Part shown: positions 30,001-30,901 of the stretch, one piece after another
Position numbering within the stretch: the stretch's first letter is position 1
How the letters are laid out: each line of letters starts with the position of its first letter
Assembly (NCBI GenBank): GCA_003242605.1
Contig: QGUZ01000022.1
Coordinates: forward strand, 1-30,901
Reading direction: 5' to 3'
DNA: 30,901 nt
Source: Actinomycetota bacterium
GTDB taxonomy: Bacteria; Actinomycetota; Actinomycetes; Streptosporangiales; Streptosporangiaceae
Position numbers and translations under genes: made by a program
The notes under the pieces: model-generated
Database searches by the model: none
Told to the model about the DNA's origin: nothing
What the model saw: the letters and a program-made list of their open reading frames with translations, nothing else

Positions 30001-30901
30001 ACCGTCCGGGGAGCCGAGCCCGACGCCGCAGTCGGCGGCGGCGAGCGCCGCGCCGTCCCGGGCGACCAGCAGCACCACGGCGCCGGACCGCTGGAGCTCG
30101 CGCACCGACGCGGCGAGGCGGTCGCCACCGGGGACGGTCTCCATCGGCGGCCCGGGCAGGTCGACGCCCTCCCCGGCGACCACGAACCGCAGCCCCGCCC
30201 GCCGGGCCGCGGTGAGCAGGGCGTGCGCGCGGTCGTGCGGGCGGCGGACCACCGAGACGAGCGCGTGCAGGCGGCGGCCGTGCTCCAGGCCGAGCACGGC
30301 CAGCGGGCCGGTGGCGGCGAGCCGCCGCCGCTCCCGCTCGCCGCGCCGCCCGGTGAGGTCGAGCAGCTCCACGGGGCCGAGCGTCCAGCCGTTCTCGCCG
30401 CGCAGCACGGCCCGCCCGCCCGGCACGGTGGCGGCGCCGGGCCCGGAGCCCAGCGCCCCGTGGCGGAACTCCGCGGGGTCGAAGAGGGCGTGCACGCGCT
30501 CGGCCGCCTCCTCGGCGTCGGCGCCGGGCAGCACGATCACCTCGCCGATCGACGGCTCGGGCGACAGCAGCACCTCGGCGTCGGCGACCACGGTGTCGAT
30601 CCGGTCGAGCCGGCGCAGCGCGGCCGGCCGGACGACGACGGCGCCGCGCCGGGCGAGCACGGTGCCGAGCTCGGCGGCGAACCCCTCCTGCCCGGTGGCC
30701 GCCGCTTTCGGCAGGGCGGCGAGCCCGACCTGCAGGCCCCGCCGCAGGTCGCCCGCGAGCAGCCCGGCCGCGGTGCATCCGGCGGCCGCGGCGAGGGCGT
30801 GGTGGGCGTGCCGCTCCCGCATGCCACTGCCCAGCGGGCTGACCCGGGACGGGCGGCCCGCCCAGGCGCGCGCCCGCTCCGGCGTCCCGCACAGCTCGGC
30901 T
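27052..30901 (-). CDS. P-type cation-transporting ATPase, CtpI-like (5' end outside window)
   Basis: The frame is open to the right edge. The residues before Met at 30822 (AELCGTPERARAWAGRPSRV) fit the interior of CtpI-type proteins, so at least 1282 residues are visible and more lie beyond. Core motifs are TGES in DESALTGESLP, membrane motif VPEGLPLL, the phosphorylated Asp in CFDKTGTLT (codon at 28753-28755), KGAPEV for nucleotide binding, MLTGDHPSTAGA, and TGDGANDAAGIRLADVGIAL. C-terminal helices follow (LLLVNLLTDLAPALAIAV). The VPEGLP motif resembles calcium-type rather than heavy-metal ATPases, but the transported ion is not established for CtpI. The first 430 visible residues form a long extension with a degenerate HAD-like duplicate and no known role. 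Proline-rich PPPPPLP separates it from the core. Confidence 0.9.
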   Translation of the reverse strand, partial: AELCGTPERARAWAGRPSRVSPLGSGMRERHAHHALAAAAGCTAAGLLAGDLRRGLQVGLAALPKAAATGQEGFAAELGTVLARRGAVVVRPAALRRLDRIDTVVADAEVLLSPEPSIGEVIVLPGADAEEAAERVHALFDPAEFRHGALGSGPGAATVPGGRAVLRGENGWTLGPVELLDLTGRRGERERRRLAATGPLAVLGLEHGRRLHALVSVVRRPHDRAHALLTAARRAGLRFVVAGEGVDLPGPPMETVPGGDRLAASVRELQRSGAVVLLVARDGAALAAADCGVGLGSPDGAPPWGAHVIAGRDGIGTAVTVVTAVPYARRAGECGVTLARTGSGVGALAALVGPRNREAARAQIAVAGAAVLALGYGVGQARRPARVPPPPPLPATPWHAMPVPAVLAALRTTERGLAEDEARRRARRRTTARRRIAAPAIVRAVAAELANPMAPVLSVGAIGSAMLGSLADTVLIGLVMVSSALVGGVQRVAVERTVARMAVRGTVVATVRRDGRERQIDAAELVPGDVIVLRSGDLMPADCRIIAADGLETDESALTGESLPVAKTDRPVPAAQVADRRSMVYEGTVIAAGEGEAVVVAVGELTETGRALAAAAGHAPVTGVEARLAAITRATTPVALGAALASALSGVLRGLPLRTSLETAISLAVAAVPEGLPLLVSAAQLAATRRLATRGVYARDPRTIEALGRVNVLCFDKTGTLTEGGMRLTHVADERHTRPLAELDEPLRRVLTVALRATPGVADDENHPHLTDAAVDEGAAEAGVDRGDWERLVEIPFEPSRGFHAALGRTGDRILVCVKGAPEVVLPRCRAGRDGELDVARVEAEVERLAATGHRVLAVAEGEIHVSAAELAELTGEGGQERAAALLADGAAGDLTFTGLLGLADVVRDAAAPAIARLTAAGVQIVMLTGDHPSTAGAIAAHVTGRDVGHHILTGTQIDELSDEELDRLLPTVDVVARCTPAHKVRVVESFQRIGRVVAMTGDGANDAAGIRLADVGIALGGGTRAAQAAADLVVADDRLETIISALVEGRAMWASVREALAILVGGNLGEIAFTLVGALTTGRAPLTARQLLLVNLLTDLAPALAIAVRAPSEDVAAALLEEGPETSLGRALTRDITTRAAVTALGAILGWAAARLTGPAARARTVGLVALVGTQLAQTLAAGGRDRGALVSALGSAALLTAVVQLPPVSLFFGCVPLDPAAWVAALSAIAAAMAASRLLPGLLRRLFPGLYADHAGPGRTPEGPRAIEAGPAAALPAGAS

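Noticed and set aside
26924..30892. Very long minus-strand frame of over 1300 codons overlapping the P-type ATPase in another frame
   Set aside because: The translation is almost entirely Arg/Ala/Gly/Pro with no motif. It is the shadow of a gene with GC-rich third positions; the ATPase frame has all catalytic motifs.
1..30901. CRISPR array, insertion sequence, integrase or att site
   Set aside because: No regularly spaced repeats, transposase motifs or terminal inverted repeats with target duplications were seen. The tRNA-Pro 3' end is not duplicated in the window.

Overview
The window is very GC-rich, with strongly GC-biased third codon positions, frequent GTG starts and short gaps. This fits a high-GC actinomycete. 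The SAM-dependent methyltransferase of the DUF574/PF04672 type, the DUF5925 AAA ATPase, the ribbon-helix-helix/Clp-N fusion and DtxR-type iron boxes point to the Streptosporangiales (Streptosporangium/Microbispora/Thermobispora-like). That placement rests on gene content and is inference. I see no insertion sequence, integrase, prophage block or CRISPR array. Both ends cut genes: a methyltransferase at the left and a large P-type ATPase at the right.

Layout. 1-797: C-terminal part of a PF04672 methyltransferase. 845-6944 (minus): a five-gene catabolic cluster read in the order substrate-binding lipoprotein, IlvD/Edd-type dehydratase, FAD oxidoreductase, aconitase-X large subunit, aconitase-X small subunit. 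7124-8041 (plus): a DtxR/IdeR iron box and an orphan siderophore-type ABC ATPase. 8075-8383 (minus): a small actinobacterial protein of unclear function. 8577-13650 (minus): the methylmalonyl-CoA mutase operon mutA-mutB-meaB, joined by two ATGA overlaps. 13798-15627 (minus): a leaderless PGRP-type amidase and mtnA. 15801-16895 (plus): a ribbon-helix-helix/Clp-N protein behind an array of TAACCC half-sites, plus a small membrane protein. 16892-17713 (minus): a dienelactone-hydrolase-like protein whose nucleophile Cys is Asp. 18243-19403 (plus): a DUF5925-AAA ATPase. 19443-19868 (minus): a DoxX protein. 20553-21974 (plus): a flavin disulfide oxidoreductase. 22369-23133 (plus): a FadR-type GntR regulator, convergent with an amidohydrolase (23168-24013, minus). 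24087-24160 (minus): tRNA-Pro(GGG). 24386-25807 (minus): a secreted GH16-CBM6 glucanase with LacI/CelR-like operators. 26107-27023 (plus): two iron boxes and a siderophore-interacting flavoprotein. 27052-30901 (minus): a CtpI-like P-type ATPase, 5' end outside the window.

How the parts work together. The mut operon converts succinyl-CoA and methylmalonyl-CoA, with MeaB as the G-protein chaperone of the mutase. The ABC ATPase and the siderophore-interacting protein are 18 kb apart but both sit behind DtxR-type boxes, so they probably belong to one iron regulon. The cluster at 845-6944 pairs two different Fe-S dehydratases with a flavoenzyme and an uptake lipoprotein. It matches no characterised pathway I know and is the best candidate here for an undescribed catabolic system. 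Other oddities worth testing are the Asp-nucleophile hydrolase and the self-regulating ribbon-helix-helix/Clp-N locus.
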